A stretch of DNA of 33,166 bases, taken from positions 1-33,166 of the forward strand of contig JACQZW010000015.1 of the NCBI GenBank assembly GCA_016213675.1, given 5' to 3'. The number at the start of each line of letters is the position of its first letter. Within the stretch, counting starts at the first letter, position 1. Position numbers and translations under genes: made by a program. Source of the DNA: Acidobacteriota bacterium (GTDB taxonomy: Bacteria; Acidobacteriota; Thermoanaerobaculia; Thermoanaerobaculales; Thermoanaerobaculaceae). The notes beneath the pieces are model-generated. The model searched no databases and had not been told where the DNA came from. It saw only the letters and a program-made list of their open reading frames with translations. Positions 1 through 8,523 of the stretch are shown one piece after another.

Positions 1-1
1 C

Positions 2-247
2 AGCCTCAACGAGAACGCGTACTACGCCCTCGAGCCGTGCAAGGCCGACGGTGAGGACTGCACCCACGGCGTCGAGTGCTGCAGCAAGAGCTGCGTCAAC
101 GGTGTGTGCGGCGAGCCGATCGTGGGGCAGTGCATCCCGACCAACAGCGGCGTGTGCACCGCCGACACCGACTGCTGCGACTACACCGGGCCGGGCTCGA
201 ACGTGACCTGCATTGCCGGCTTCTGCGAGATGAAGCCGCCGCAGTGA
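2..247 (+). CDS. C-terminal part of a Cys-rich propeller lipoprotein (partial at left edge)
   Basis: Only the last 81 codons are in the window. They are almost identical to the C-terminus of the next gene (4 differences in 81 residues), so this is the upstream member of a tandem gene pair. The visible part is Cys-rich, with CTHGVECCSKSCVNGVC followed by CTADTDCCDY, spacing that resembles the Dickkopf N-terminal Cys-rich fold used in myxobacterial secreted proteins. By homology with its neighbour the missing part should be a signal peptide, a Gly/Ser/Thr-rich linker and a TolB/WD40-like propeller. The TGA stop lies inside an 11-bp tandem repeat. The role is unknown; cell-surface or periplasmic location is inferred. 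Confidence 0.8.
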   Translation, partial: SLNENAYYALEPCKADGEDCTHGVECCSKSCVNGVCGEPIVGQCIPTNSGVCTADTDCCDYTGPGSNVTCIAGFCEMKPPQ

Positions 248-297
248 GCCGGCAATGAGCCGGCAGTGACCGGCAGTGAGCCGGCAGTGAATCGAGG
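244..297. repeat. 11-bp tandem repeat carrying stop codons in all three frames
   Basis: Four near-perfect units of GTGAGCCGGCA (one is 10 bp, one has A in place of the first G), followed by a decayed fifth unit. The first unit contains the stop codon of the upstream gene. The TGA triplets at 245, 256, 267, 277 and 288 fall in all three forward frames, so any read-through ends here. The repeat ends about 45 bp before the next gene start. Confidence 0.7.
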
Positions 298-340
298 CGG
301 ACGCGTGACGCGTGATGGACGCTGGCTGGAGGAACGAACG

Positions 341-2328
341 ATGTTGAAGCGTAGCTTATGGGCTCTGGCCCTGATCCTTGGCTCCGCGCTCGCCTTCGCG
401 GCGGGCTGCGGTGCTGGCAGCGACACGGCGGGAGGAGCGGCGAGCGGTCAGGGCGCGACCGGCACCGGAGCGACGGGCTCCGGCGGCGACGGCCAGGGCG
501 GCGAGTGTATCTTCTGCACCGGCGGCAGCGGCCAGGGAGGCGGCATCACCGGCACCCTGGTCGTCACGCCGCCGAGCGTCACCCTGAGCATCGTCAACGG
601 CGCCATCGTGACCCAGGCCTCACCGCCACGCTGAACGGCAACGACGTCTCGGGTCAGGTGACCTGGGGCTTCGACAAGCTCGGCATGGGCTCGATGGGCG
701 GCAGCGTGTTCACCCCGACCGGCGTCCAGGGCGGTGTCGGCACCCTCACGGCGAAGCTCAACGACTCCCAGGCCACGGCCCACATCACCGTCAACGTGAC
801 GACCACCGTGAACCCGGGGAACGTCGACACCTCGGGCTTCGACGCACCGAACGGCGGCGCCGATCCGTCGGTCTCTTTCGTCTACCCGTACCAGGACACC
901 GTGATGCCGCTGCGCGTCGCGAGCCCGGAGTTCCAGTGGAACGGCGGCAGCGCCGGCGACGTCTACCGGCTCCGGCTCTCGGCGCAGCACATCACGTACA
1001 CGGTGTACCTCTCGGCCCCGCCGCCTTCGGTGCACGCGCTCGACCAGCAGAGCTGGGAGAACGTGCAGTTCTCGACCGACGGACCGAACAGCGATCCGTT
1101 GCACGTCGAGCTCGAGCGCAAGAGCGGCGGCACGGTCTACAGCCCGATCTCGCTCACGCTCCACATCGCGCAGGGCTTCATCTACGGCGCGATCTACTAC
1201 TGGGAGCTGCCCGACGCGTGCGGCAGCGGCGCCATCAAGCGCGTGCGCGCCGACCAGCCCGCCACCGAGACGTTCTACAACACGGGGGCCTGCTGGGGCT
1301 GCCACACGGTGAGCCGCGACGGCACGGAGCTGGCCGCGTCCTTCGACACGGGCTTCCCGTTCCCGATCCAGACCATCGATCTCACGACGACGCCGGCCCA
1401 GAACGGGGCGGTGGCTCAGGGTGCAGTGTACGGCACGTTCAGCGCCTACAACGCCGACGGTTCGCGCCTCATGACGTCGAACGACGGCGCCTCCGCGCAG
1501 GTGCAGGTCGTCGATACGCAGAACGGCGCGATCACCAACGGCTCGGTGTTCGCCGGCGACAACTGCGGCGAGCCGGCCTGGTCGCCCGACGGCACCAAGG
1601 TGGCGGCCATCTGCGGGCTGAACTCCTGGTCCTGGGTGTTCGACGCGACCGCGGGCAACCTCGTCGTCGGCACGATGACCGGCGACACGGCCTCGGGCGT
1701 GACCACGATCGTGCCGCAAGGCGGCCTGCCGGGTCGGCCCGCGTACCCGAGCTTCTCGCCGGACTCGCAGTACCTCGCGTACGGGCGTCCGACCTACGGC
1801 TCGCGCTCCATCGGCAACGGCACCCTGTGGCTCACCGACATCGCGGGCCAGAGCCCGAAGCAGCTCGTCCAGGCTGCGAGCGACAACCTCAGCTACAACC
1901 CGGTCTTCGCCCCGAAGCAGGCCGGCGGCTACACCTGGATCGTGTTCATGAGCAAGCGCGACTACGGCAACCAGCTCGTCGGCGCGAGCCGGCAGCAGCT
2001 GTGGGTCGCGGCCATCGACGACCCGCCGAGCGCGGCCGACCCCTCGCACCCGGCGTTCTACGTCCGCGGGCAGGAGAACTGCAGCCTCAACGAGAACGCG
2101 TACTACGCGCTCGAGCCGTGCAAGGCCGACGGCGAGGGTTGCACGCACGGCGTCGAGTGCTGCAACAAGAGCTGCGTCAACGGCGTGTGCGGCGAGCAGA
2201 TCGTGGGGCAGTGCATCCCGACCAACAGCGGCGTGTGCACCGCCGACACCGACTGCTGCGACTACACCGGCGCGGGCTCGAACGTGACCTGCATCGCCGG
2301 CTTCTGCGAGATGAAGCCGCCGCAGTAG
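341..2328 (+). pseudogene. Dickkopf-like Cys-rich, TolB/WD40-like propeller lipoprotein, frameshifted
   Basis: The start is ATG 341, with GGAGGA 7 nt upstream, giving a signal peptide with a lipobox-like FAAGC and then a Gly/Thr-rich linker. The frame that starts here closes at 634. The rest of the protein continues in the frame one nucleotide back, from about 620 to 2328. One missing G in caggcctcacc would join VTQ to LTATLNG. The body has an N-terminal Ig-like or Big-like segment, then propeller-like repeats (AYNADGSRLM, PAWSPDGTKVA, PSFSPDSQYLAYG). At 1291-1305 it encodes CWGCH, a CxxCH motif of the c-type haem kind. The C-terminal Cys-rich module matches the gene just upstream. The function is unknown, but export to the cell envelope is likely. 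The break may be real or a sequencing error, because everything after it is intact and well conserved with the paralogue. Confidence 0.75.
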
Positions 2329-2399
2329 GCGGCGAGAAGAGCACGCGCGGACCGAGGGCTCTTGACCTCTCAGCAGGCGGCAACCGGACCGAGGATTCT

Positions 2400-2559
2400 A
2401 CCCTCACCCCCCTGCCCCCCTCTCCCGAGGGGAGAGGGGGGATGCGAGCCGAGAATCCGTGGCGGATCTCGAGGGCAGGCCACCGAGCCAACGACGAACG
2501 TCCCCGACGTGGACCACCCCCTCTCCCTCCGGGAGAGGGGGCCGGGGGGTGAGGGGAGA
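2400..2559. repeat. Inverted pair of C-rich hairpin repeats (REP/BIME-like)
   Basis: The gap 2329-2650 holds two inverted arms of a CCCTCACCCCCC-type repeat. Each arm contains its own hairpin: a stem of about 9-10 bp around 2417-2440, and a perfect 11-bp stem at 2517-2527 with 2531-2541 (CCCCCTCTCCC, loop TCC). This C-rich element with CTCTCCC hairpins is a common dispersed intergenic repeat in GC-rich bacteria. It could also stop transcription from the upstream lipoprotein gene, although no T-tract follows the stems. Confidence 0.65.
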
Positions 2560-2650
2560 AGTTCGGTCCGGATGCCGTGAGCTTCCTCGGAACGGGTCCT
2601 GCCGTTTTCATCCCGCTCTTGGTGTAGCATCGCGCCCCACGGAGGACGGG

Positions 2651-4633
2651 ATGCGACGACGAGGCCTCGGTTGTCTCTGGACGGTGGCCGCGCTCGGCGG
2701 GTGCGGGAGCGCGCAGTGGCAGGCTGCACCCTGTCCGAGCTGCGCGAGCCAGCGTCCGCCTGACGGCTCGGCGCCGGAGCCGGCGGGTGGGCGCTCGGGC
2801 CCCGAGGCAGAGGCCGAGGTGAGCGCCGCGGCGGCGCAGAAGTTCATGGACGGCGTCGAGGCCGAGCTGCGCCGGCTGTGGGTGCGGCGCGAGCGCGCCG
2901 GTTGGGTGGCCGCGAACTTCATCACCGAGGACACCGAGGCCATCAGCGCCGAGGCGGACCAGGACGCGATGGAGTACCTCGCGCGGGTCATCGCGGAGGC
3001 CACGCGCTTCGACCGGCTCGCGCTCGAGCCCGTGCTCCGGAGGAAGCTCCGCCTCCTGAAGCTCGCGGGCACGGTCCCCGCACCGAAGGACGGAGCGCTC
3101 ACCGAGGAGCTGTCCAAGGTCACGGCCTCGCTGCAGTCGACCTACGGCAAGGCCAAGTACTGCCCGCCGGCCGACAGCCCGCTGCGCCGCGCCATCCAGG
3201 CGCATGCCGACCTGTCCAAGGAGCTCAAGGACTACCTCGCCTGCAAGCCCGACAAGCCCGACACGGGCGGCCTGTCGGTGAACGAGCTCGACAGCGTGAT
3301 GGCGGGTCTGCGCGACGAGCCGGCTCTGCGCGAGGCGTGGCTCGGCTGGCACGCCACGGCGCGTCCGATGCGGCCGAAGTACGCGCGCTACGTCGAGCTC
3401 GCCAACACGGGGGCGCGCGAGATCGGCTTTCAGGACGTGGGCGAGATGTGGCGCTCCGGCTACGACATGGCGCCGGACGAGTTCGCGGCCGACGTCGACC
3501 GGCTCTGGGCCGAGGTCCGGCCCTTCTACGAGGAGCTGCACTGCTACGTGCGCTCGCGCCTGAAGAAGCAGTACGGCGAGCTCGTGAAGGACCACGCGCC
3601 CATCCCGGCGCACCTGCTCGGCAACATGTGGTCGCAGACGTGGAACAACGTCTACGCGCTCGTCGAGCCGTACAAGGGCGAGAGCCCGCCCGACGTGACG
3701 GCCATCCTGAAGCGCGAGAAGTGGAGCGAGGAGCGCATGGTGCGCACGGCCGAGGGCTTCTACACCTCGCTCGGGCTCGATCCACTCCCCGACGACTTCT
3801 GGACGCGGAGCCTCTTCCGCCAGCCGCGCGACCGCGACGTGCAGTGCCACGCGAGCGCCTGGGACGTGACCTACTCGGACGATCTGCGCATCAAGATGTG
3901 CATCAAGCCGACCGAGGAGGACCTCCAGACCATCCACCACGAGCTCGGGCACAACTACTACTTCCACGCCTACCGCGGGCTGCCGATCCTGTTCCAGCAG
4001 GGCGCCAACGACGGGTTCCACGAGGCGATCGGCGACGCCGTCGCGCTGTCGATGACGCCCGGCTACCTGCGGCAGATCAAGGTGCTCGACGGCGGGGCGA
4101 AGAGCGACAAGGCGACGGTCAACTACCTGATGAAGATGGCGCTCGACAAGGTGGCCTTCCTGCCCTTCGGCAAGGTCATCGACGAGTGGCGCTGGAAGGT
4201 CTTCTCCGGGGCCATCGCGCCCGCCGACTACAATCGCTCCTGGTGGGAGCTGCGCACCCGCTTCCAGGGCGTCGCCCCGCCCGGGGAGCGGAGCGAGGCG
4301 GACTTCGACCCGGGCGCCAAGTACCACGTGCCCTCGAACGTCCCCTACATCCGCTACTTCCTCGCCTTCGTGTACCAGTTCCAGTTCCACCGCGCGCTGT
4401 GTCGCGCGGCCGGCCACGCGGGACCCCTGCACGAGTGCTCGATCTACAAGAACGCGGCGGCCGGCGAGAAGCTCGCGGCCCTGCTGGCGCTCGGGGCGAG
4501 CAGGCCGTGGCAGGAGGCGCTCGACGCGATGACCGGCGAGCGGCAGGCCGACGCCGGGGCACTCATCGAGTTCTTCGCTCCCATCCGGGCCTTCCTGAAG
4601 GAGCAGAACAAGGGGCAAACGTGCGGCTGGTAG
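2651..4633 (+). CDS. Peptidase M2 (angiotensin-converting-enzyme-like) lipoprotein
   Basis: A 660-residue zinc dipeptidyl carboxypeptidase of family M2. The zinc site is visible: HELGH at residues 430-434, and the third ligand E458 in FHEAIGD, 28 residues after the first His. This is the same spacing as H383 to E411 in testis ACE. The length equals one ACE catalytic domain. ATG 2651 has GGAGGA 4 nt upstream and gives a short signal peptide ending in the lipobox LGGC (Cys18), then a Pro/Ser-rich linker, so it should be anchored in the outer or inner membrane. It would trim dipeptides from peptide C-termini outside the cytoplasm, fitting a proteolytic, predatory lifestyle (inferred). No partner gene is evident. 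Confidence 0.92.
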   Translation: MRRRGLGCLWTVAALGGCGSAQWQAAPCPSCASQRPPDGSAPEPAGGRSGPEAEAEVSAAAAQKFMDGVEAELRRLWVRRERAGWVAANFITEDTEAISAEADQDAMEYLARVIAEATRFDRLALEPVLRRKLRLLKLAGTVPAPKDGALTEELSKVTASLQSTYGKAKYCPPADSPLRRAIQAHADLSKELKDYLACKPDKPDTGGLSVNELDSVMAGLRDEPALREAWLGWHATARPMRPKYARYVELANTGAREIGFQDVGEMWRSGYDMAPDEFAADVDRLWAEVRPFYEELHCYVRSRLKKQYGELVKDHAPIPAHLLGNMWSQTWNNVYALVEPYKGESPPDVTAILKREKWSEERMVRTAEGFYTSLGLDPLPDDFWTRSLFRQPRDRDVQCHASAWDVTYSDDLRIKMCIKPTEEDLQTIHHELGHNYYFHAYRGLPILFQQGANDGFHEAIGDAVALSMTPGYLRQIKVLDGGAKSDKATVNYLMKMALDKVAFLPFGKVIDEWRWKVFSGAIAPADYNRSWWELRTRFQGVAPPGERSEADFDPGAKYHVPSNVPYIRYFLAFVYQFQFHRALCRAAGHAGPLHECSIYKNAAAGEKLAALLALGASRPWQEALDAMTGERQADAGALIEFFAPIRAFLKEQNKGQTCGW

Positions 4634-4670
4634 CCGCCGGGGCGTGGCCTACGCCCGCGAGGAGGACGAC

Positions 4671-4772
4671 GTGAGCAAACGATCACTCATCGGCTGGGGG
4701 CTGTTCATCGGCGTCGTCGTGGGCGTCAACGTGCTGGCCTACGTGCTGAAATGGGGCTTCTGGGTGTACTGA
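4671..4772 (+). CDS. 33-residue single-span membrane peptide
   Basis: GTG 4671 is preceded by a strong GAGGAGGA about 4 nt upstream. The peptide has a short basic N-terminus (SKR), one hydrophobic segment of about 20 residues from Leu6 to Leu26, and an aromatic tail (KWGFWVY). Its last 22 nt overlap the start of the downstream methyltransferase gene, so the two are probably translationally coupled. The role is not recognised; it could be a small membrane partner of the integral-membrane methyltransferase, or simply a leader peptide for it. Confidence 0.55.
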   Translation: MSKRSLIGWGLFIGVVVGVNVLAYVLKWGFWVY

Positions 4773-5407
4773 CCCGACGCGCCGACGCCCGTCCCGGACC
4801 GAGCTCAGGCGTGCCTGCGCGGGCGCTCGACCTCGCGCTCGCCGCCTCGGCTGCGAGCTGGGCGGTGCTCGGCCTCGTGCACGGTGGTGCGAGCCCGAGC
4901 GGCGTCACGGTCGCGCTCCTCAACGCCGGCGCGGCGCTCGCGTTCGCGACGCGCCACGCCGCCCGGGCGCGGGGCGTGCGCCGGTCGGTCGACACGGCCC
5001 TGGGCCTGTGTGGCGCCGCGCTCGGCGGGGTCGTCCTCCGCCTCGCGCCGCCGGGTGGCACATGGCCGCTCGCGTGCAGCGTCACCTTCACGCTCGCGGG
5101 CGCGGTCGCCCTCGCCGGGCTCGCGAGCCTGGGTCGCTCCTTCGCCGTGCTCCCCGCCCTGCGCGGGGGGGTCGTGCGCCGCGGCGCCTACCGGCTCGTG
5201 CGCCACCCGGTCTACGCCGGGGAGCTCGCGATGGTGCTCGCGGCGGCCACCGCGGCCGCCACCCCCGCCGCCTGGGCCGTGGCGCTCGCGGCCTTCTGCC
5301 TCGCCCTGTGGCGCATCCGCGTCGAGGAAGGCTTGCTCGGGGGCACGCGCGAGTACAAAGAGTACGCGCTCGAGGTCCGGTGGCGCCTCTGCCCCGGTCT
5401 CTACTAG
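4751..5407 (+). CDS. ICMT/PEMT-like integral membrane methyltransferase
   Basis: 218 residues with four or five hydrophobic segments. The C-terminal half carries the isoprenylcysteine carboxyl methyltransferase / phospholipid methyltransferase signature: YRLVRHPVYAGE around residues 150-160, then RIRVEEGLLGG and a closing YALEVRWRLCPGLY. These motifs bind S-adenosylmethionine and sit at the membrane face. The substrate cannot be read from the sequence; bacterial members act on lipids or are uncharacterised. The start is taken as ATG 4751, which has no good ribosome-binding site of its own but overlaps the upstream 33-codon gene, suggesting coupled translation. The N-terminus is less certain than the rest. 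Confidence 0.75.
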   Translation: MGLLGVLTRRADARPGPSSGVPARALDLALAASAASWAVLGLVHGGASPSGVTVALLNAGAALAFATRHAARARGVRRSVDTALGLCGAALGGVVLRLAPPGGTWPLACSVTFTLAGAVALAGLASLGRSFAVLPALRGGVVRRGAYRLVRHPVYAGELAMVLAAATAAATPAAWAVALAAFCLALWRIRVEEGLLGGTREYKEYALEVRWRLCPGLY

Positions 5408-5462
5408 CGAAGCCGCGGGTGCGCCCGCGGCCACGGACCGAAGACAGGAGCAGCGACGATCG

Positions 5463-5951
5463 ATGAAGATGCCCGAGCCCGGCCTCTACCGCACCCAGAA
5501 GCCCTATCCAGGCCGCGAGACCGACATCCCCGAGGGCGTGCTCGTGTACCTCGGCACCCCGACCGACGGCAGCATGCCCTTCGTCGTGCGTCCGACGAGC
5601 AACCGCCACAACCGCTGGTTCTGGCGCGAGCCCACCGTGCCGGTGCGGGCGCTGTCGTGGTGCGAGACCTTGATGCCGCTGCCGGCCGAGGGCTTCTACA
5701 CCCTGCCGCAGGAGCTGCGCTTCGAGAGCGGCGGGCGCTGGCTCGAGAACGCCATCGTGCAGCTCGGCTACAACGGCGAGGGCCGCGGCATCCTGTTCGT
5801 GGCCGAGCAGCACGAGGGCAGCGACGACAACGCGCTCCGCTTCTCGGACCGCGGCCGCGCCATCGACGACGCGCTGCTGAAGCGCCTGCGCTGGGCACCC
5901 ATCCTGCCCGTGAAGAAGGACGAGCCGGCGGACGTCGAGGTCGACGCCTGA
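5463..5951 (+). CDS. Hypothetical protein, 162 residues
   Basis: The start is ATG 5463, with CAGGAG about 11 nt upstream; a second in-frame ATG lies two codons later. The protein is soluble with no signal peptide or membrane span. It is rich in Trp, Arg and acidic residues, with clusters RHNRWFWREP and WLENAIVQLGYNGEGRG, and ends in an acidic tail. The gene follows the methyltransferase by 55 nt on the same strand, so the two may be co-transcribed. It converges on the helicase gene with a gap of only 37 nt. I do not recognise the family. Codon use matches the neighbours, which supports a real gene. Confidence 0.7.
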   Translation: MKMPEPGLYRTQKPYPGRETDIPEGVLVYLGTPTDGSMPFVVRPTSNRHNRWFWREPTVPVRALSWCETLMPLPAEGFYTLPQELRFESGGRWLENAIVQLGYNGEGRGILFVAEQHEGSDDNALRFSDRGRAIDDALLKRLRWAPILPVKKDEPADVEVDA

Positions 5952-5959
5952 CGGGCGCC

Positions 5960-5975
5960 GCGCGGCGCGCCGCGC
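5960..5975. terminator. 16-bp perfect GC palindrome between convergent genes
   Basis: GCGCGGCGCGCCGCGC reads the same on both strands and lies in the 37-nt gap between two converging genes. It could fold in either transcript and act as a bidirectional terminator, but there is no T-tract on either side, so this is weak. Confidence 0.3.
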
Positions 5976-5988
5976 GCTCTGCCTTCCG

Positions 5989-8523
5989 TCACGTACCGAC
6001 GTGCCGCAGGACGAGCGCCGGGGCGCCATGCGTGGCCGAGGCGTCGAGGTCGATCTCGAGGTCGAGGTACCAGTCGTCGTGCTCGTCCGGGTCGACGAGC
6101 ACCTGGCGCAGCTGCCACGAGCGCGGCCGGCTGCGGTCGATCTGGGTGTGGGCCGTGCCGCGGGCCGCGGGGTCGGTGCGGATGGCTCCGTGGTCCTCGT
6201 AGTAGGGGCGCAGGGCGTCCGCCAGGCGCTTCTCGGTCCAGGGCTCGTCGCCAGGGGCGGCGCCGACGAGCGCGGCCGCGCTCGCGTAGTCGCCGCACGA
6301 CAGGGCCCGCACGCAGCGGAAGACGACGTTCCGCACGAGCTTCGTGAAAGCGGCGGTGTCCGTCGTCACGTCGGGCGGGCGCGCCTCGGCGGCGTCCGCG
6401 CTCGGCTCGTCGGGGCGGCGTGGCAGGTAGGACGGGTCGCGGAGCTTCTCCCACTCGTCGAGCAGGCTCGAGTCGACGCCGGTCACCATGCCGTGGAAGT
6501 AGGTGATCATCTCGTCGAGCTCGTCGTCGAGCGCCCACTCCGGCACCGTTTGCACCAGGACCTTGTAGGTCTCGGTCACGTAGCGCAGGAGCAGGTGCTC
6601 GGCGCGCTCGAGCTCGAAGTGGCGGACGGCCTCGTTGAAGCCGAGGTACTGCTCGTAGAGCTCGCGCGCGACCCCCTTCGGCCGGATGTTCTCGCCCCCG
6701 ACCCAGGGGTGGCGCGCGGCGAAGTCGTTGAAGGTCGCGTAGACGAAGTCGCGGTTCGGCTTCGGGTACTCGAGCTTCTCGAGCGCGGCCATGCGCTCCT
6801 CGTACTCGACGCCTTGCGCCTTGAGCTCGGCCACGAGCTCGCCCTTCATGTGGTCGAGCTGTTTACGCAGGATGGGATCGGGGTCCTCGAGGATCGCCTC
6901 GACGAGGCTCAACACGTCGTAGCCGTAGCCGGGGGCCGCGCGGTCGAGCTTGGGCAGGGTGTCGATGAGGTACATCGACAGCGTCTGGTAGAGCGAGAAG
7001 TTGAGCTGCAGCTCCTGGTTCACGCGCACGCCGCCGGGCACGAGGTCGAGGATGTGCGCCTCGACGAGCGAGCGGAACATCGAGATGGCCGTCCGCGCGT
7101 GGCGGCGGCGCTCGGGCGGGCGCTCGTGGGATTTGCGCACGATGGCCTTCATCGCGGCGCAGCCGCCCGCGTCGCGCGACAGCACGTTGACGAGCATCGC
7201 GTGGCTCACCTGGAAGCGTGACGTGAGCGGCTCGGGCTCGGCCGCTTGCAGCCGCTCGAAGGTCGCGCGATCCCAGTGCGCGTAGCCCTTCGTCGGGGCC
7301 TTCTTCTTGACGACCTTGCCGCCCTTTCCGGCCTTCTGCTGCTGCGCCGCCTTGGCGTCGAGGCGCTTGTTCTCGATGACGTGCTCGGGCGCGAGCGCGA
7401 CCACGCTACCCTTGTCGTCGAAGCCCTTGCGCCCGGCGCGCCCGGAGATCTGGTGGAACTCGCGCGCCGAGAGGATCTTCACCTTCTCGCCGTCGAACTT
7501 GCAGAGCTTCGTGAGGAGCACGGTGCGGATGGGGATGTTGACGCCGACCCCGAGCGTGTCGGTCCCCGAGATGACGCGGAGCAGCCCCTTCTGCGCCAGC
7601 CGCTCCACCAGGCGCCGGTACTTCGGCAAGAGGCCGCCGTGGTGCACGCCGATGCCGTGGCGCACGAAGCGCTCGAGCTCCTTACCCTGCGGGGTGTCGA
7701 AGCGCATGCCGCGGAGCTCCTCGGCGATGGCCTTCTTGGCCTCGCGGGTGCACACGTCCACGCTCATCAGGTTCTGCGCCTCCTCGTGGCAGCCGCGGTG
7801 CGTGAAGCTGACGAGGTAGATGGGCGACCGCCCCGTCTCGAGCAGCGTGGCGACGGCCGCGTGGAGCGGGATCTCGTAGTAGGTGAAGTCGAGCGGCACG
7901 GGGCGCTCGCGCGAGCGCACGAGCGCGGTCGGGTGCCCGTTGAGGTCGGTGAGCGCCTGCTCGAAGAAGCGCACGTCGCCGAGCGTCGCGCTCATGAGGA
8001 GGAAGGTCGTCTGCGGCAGGCACAGGAGCGGGATCTGCCAGGCGACCCCGCGGTCGCGATCGGCGTAGTAGTGGAACTCGTCGAGCACGGCGTAGTCGAC
8101 GTCCGCGACCTCGCCCAGGCGGAGCGCCATGTTGGCGAGCACCTCGGCCGTGCAGCACACGATGGGCGCGTCGCGGTTGACGGTGGCGTCGCCCGTCATG
8201 AGGCCCACGTTGTCGGGGCCGAACTCGTCGCAGAGCGCGAAGAACTTCTCGTTCACGAGCGCCTTGACCGGGCTCGTGTAAAAGGAGCTCTTGCCCTCGC
8301 ACAGGGCCTTCCAGTGCAGGGCGGTCGCGACGAGCGATTTGCCCGACCCGGTGGGCGTGCTGAGGATGACGTTCTTGCCCTCGAGGATCTCGAGCAGGGC
8401 CTGCTCCTGCGCCGGGTAGAGCTCGAGGCCGAGCTCCGCCACGTGCTCGAGGAAGCGGTCGAAGATGACCGTCGGATCGGCGGTGCCGTCCGCGGGCAGG
8501 CGGGAGGCGAGGCTCGGCCTCAC
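5989..8523 (-). CDS. Ski2-like DEAD/DEAH-box helicase with DUF3516 C-terminal region
   Basis: An 844-residue superfamily 2 helicase. Visible motifs: Walker A TPTGSGKS (56-63), TSPVKALVNEK (Ia region), DEFH (148-151), SAT (178-180), and motif VI HQISGRAGR (357-365). The C-terminal half is the long helical region of the DUF3516/Ski2-Mtr4-like bacterial family. It probably unwinds RNA in RNA turnover, but no substrate is shown here. The GTG start at 8523 overlaps the TGA of the upstream lipoprotein gene (GTGA), so the two genes are translationally coupled. Longer open sequence upstream in this frame is a shadow of the lipoprotein gene. A Lys-rich insertion (around residues 395-415) follows motif VI. 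Family assignment is firm; the biological role is inferred. Confidence 0.9.
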   Translation of the reverse strand: MRPSLASRLPADGTADPTVIFDRFLEHVAELGLELYPAQEQALLEILEGKNVILSTPTGSGKSLVATALHWKALCEGKSSFYTSPVKALVNEKFFALCDEFGPDNVGLMTGDATVNRDAPIVCCTAEVLANMALRLGEVADVDYAVLDEFHYYADRDRGVAWQIPLLCLPQTTFLLMSATLGDVRFFEQALTDLNGHPTALVRSRERPVPLDFTYYEIPLHAAVATLLETGRSPIYLVSFTHRGCHEEAQNLMSVDVCTREAKKAIAEELRGMRFDTPQGKELERFVRHGIGVHHGGLLPKYRRLVERLAQKGLLRVISGTDTLGVGVNIPIRTVLLTKLCKFDGEKVKILSAREFHQISGRAGRKGFDDKGSVVALAPEHVIENKRLDAKAAQQQKAGKGGKVVKKKAPTKGYAHWDRATFERLQAAEPEPLTSRFQVSHAMLVNVLSRDAGGCAAMKAIVRKSHERPPERRRHARTAISMFRSLVEAHILDLVPGGVRVNQELQLNFSLYQTLSMYLIDTLPKLDRAAPGYGYDVLSLVEAILEDPDPILRKQLDHMKGELVAELKAQGVEYEERMAALEKLEYPKPNRDFVYATFNDFAARHPWVGGENIRPKGVARELYEQYLGFNEAVRHFELERAEHLLLRYVTETYKVLVQTVPEWALDDELDEMITYFHGMVTGVDSSLLDEWEKLRDPSYLPRRPDEPSADAAEARPPDVTTDTAAFTKLVRNVVFRCVRALSCGDYASAAALVGAAPGDEPWTEKRLADALRPYYEDHGAIRTDPAARGTAHTQIDRSRPRSWQLRQVLVDPDEHDDWYLDLEIDLDASATHGAPALVLRHVGT

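Noticed and set aside
2177..4618. A long minus-strand open frame opposite the M2 peptidase
   Set aside because: The plus strand holds the complete ACE-like zinc site, so the antisense frame is a high-GC artefact.
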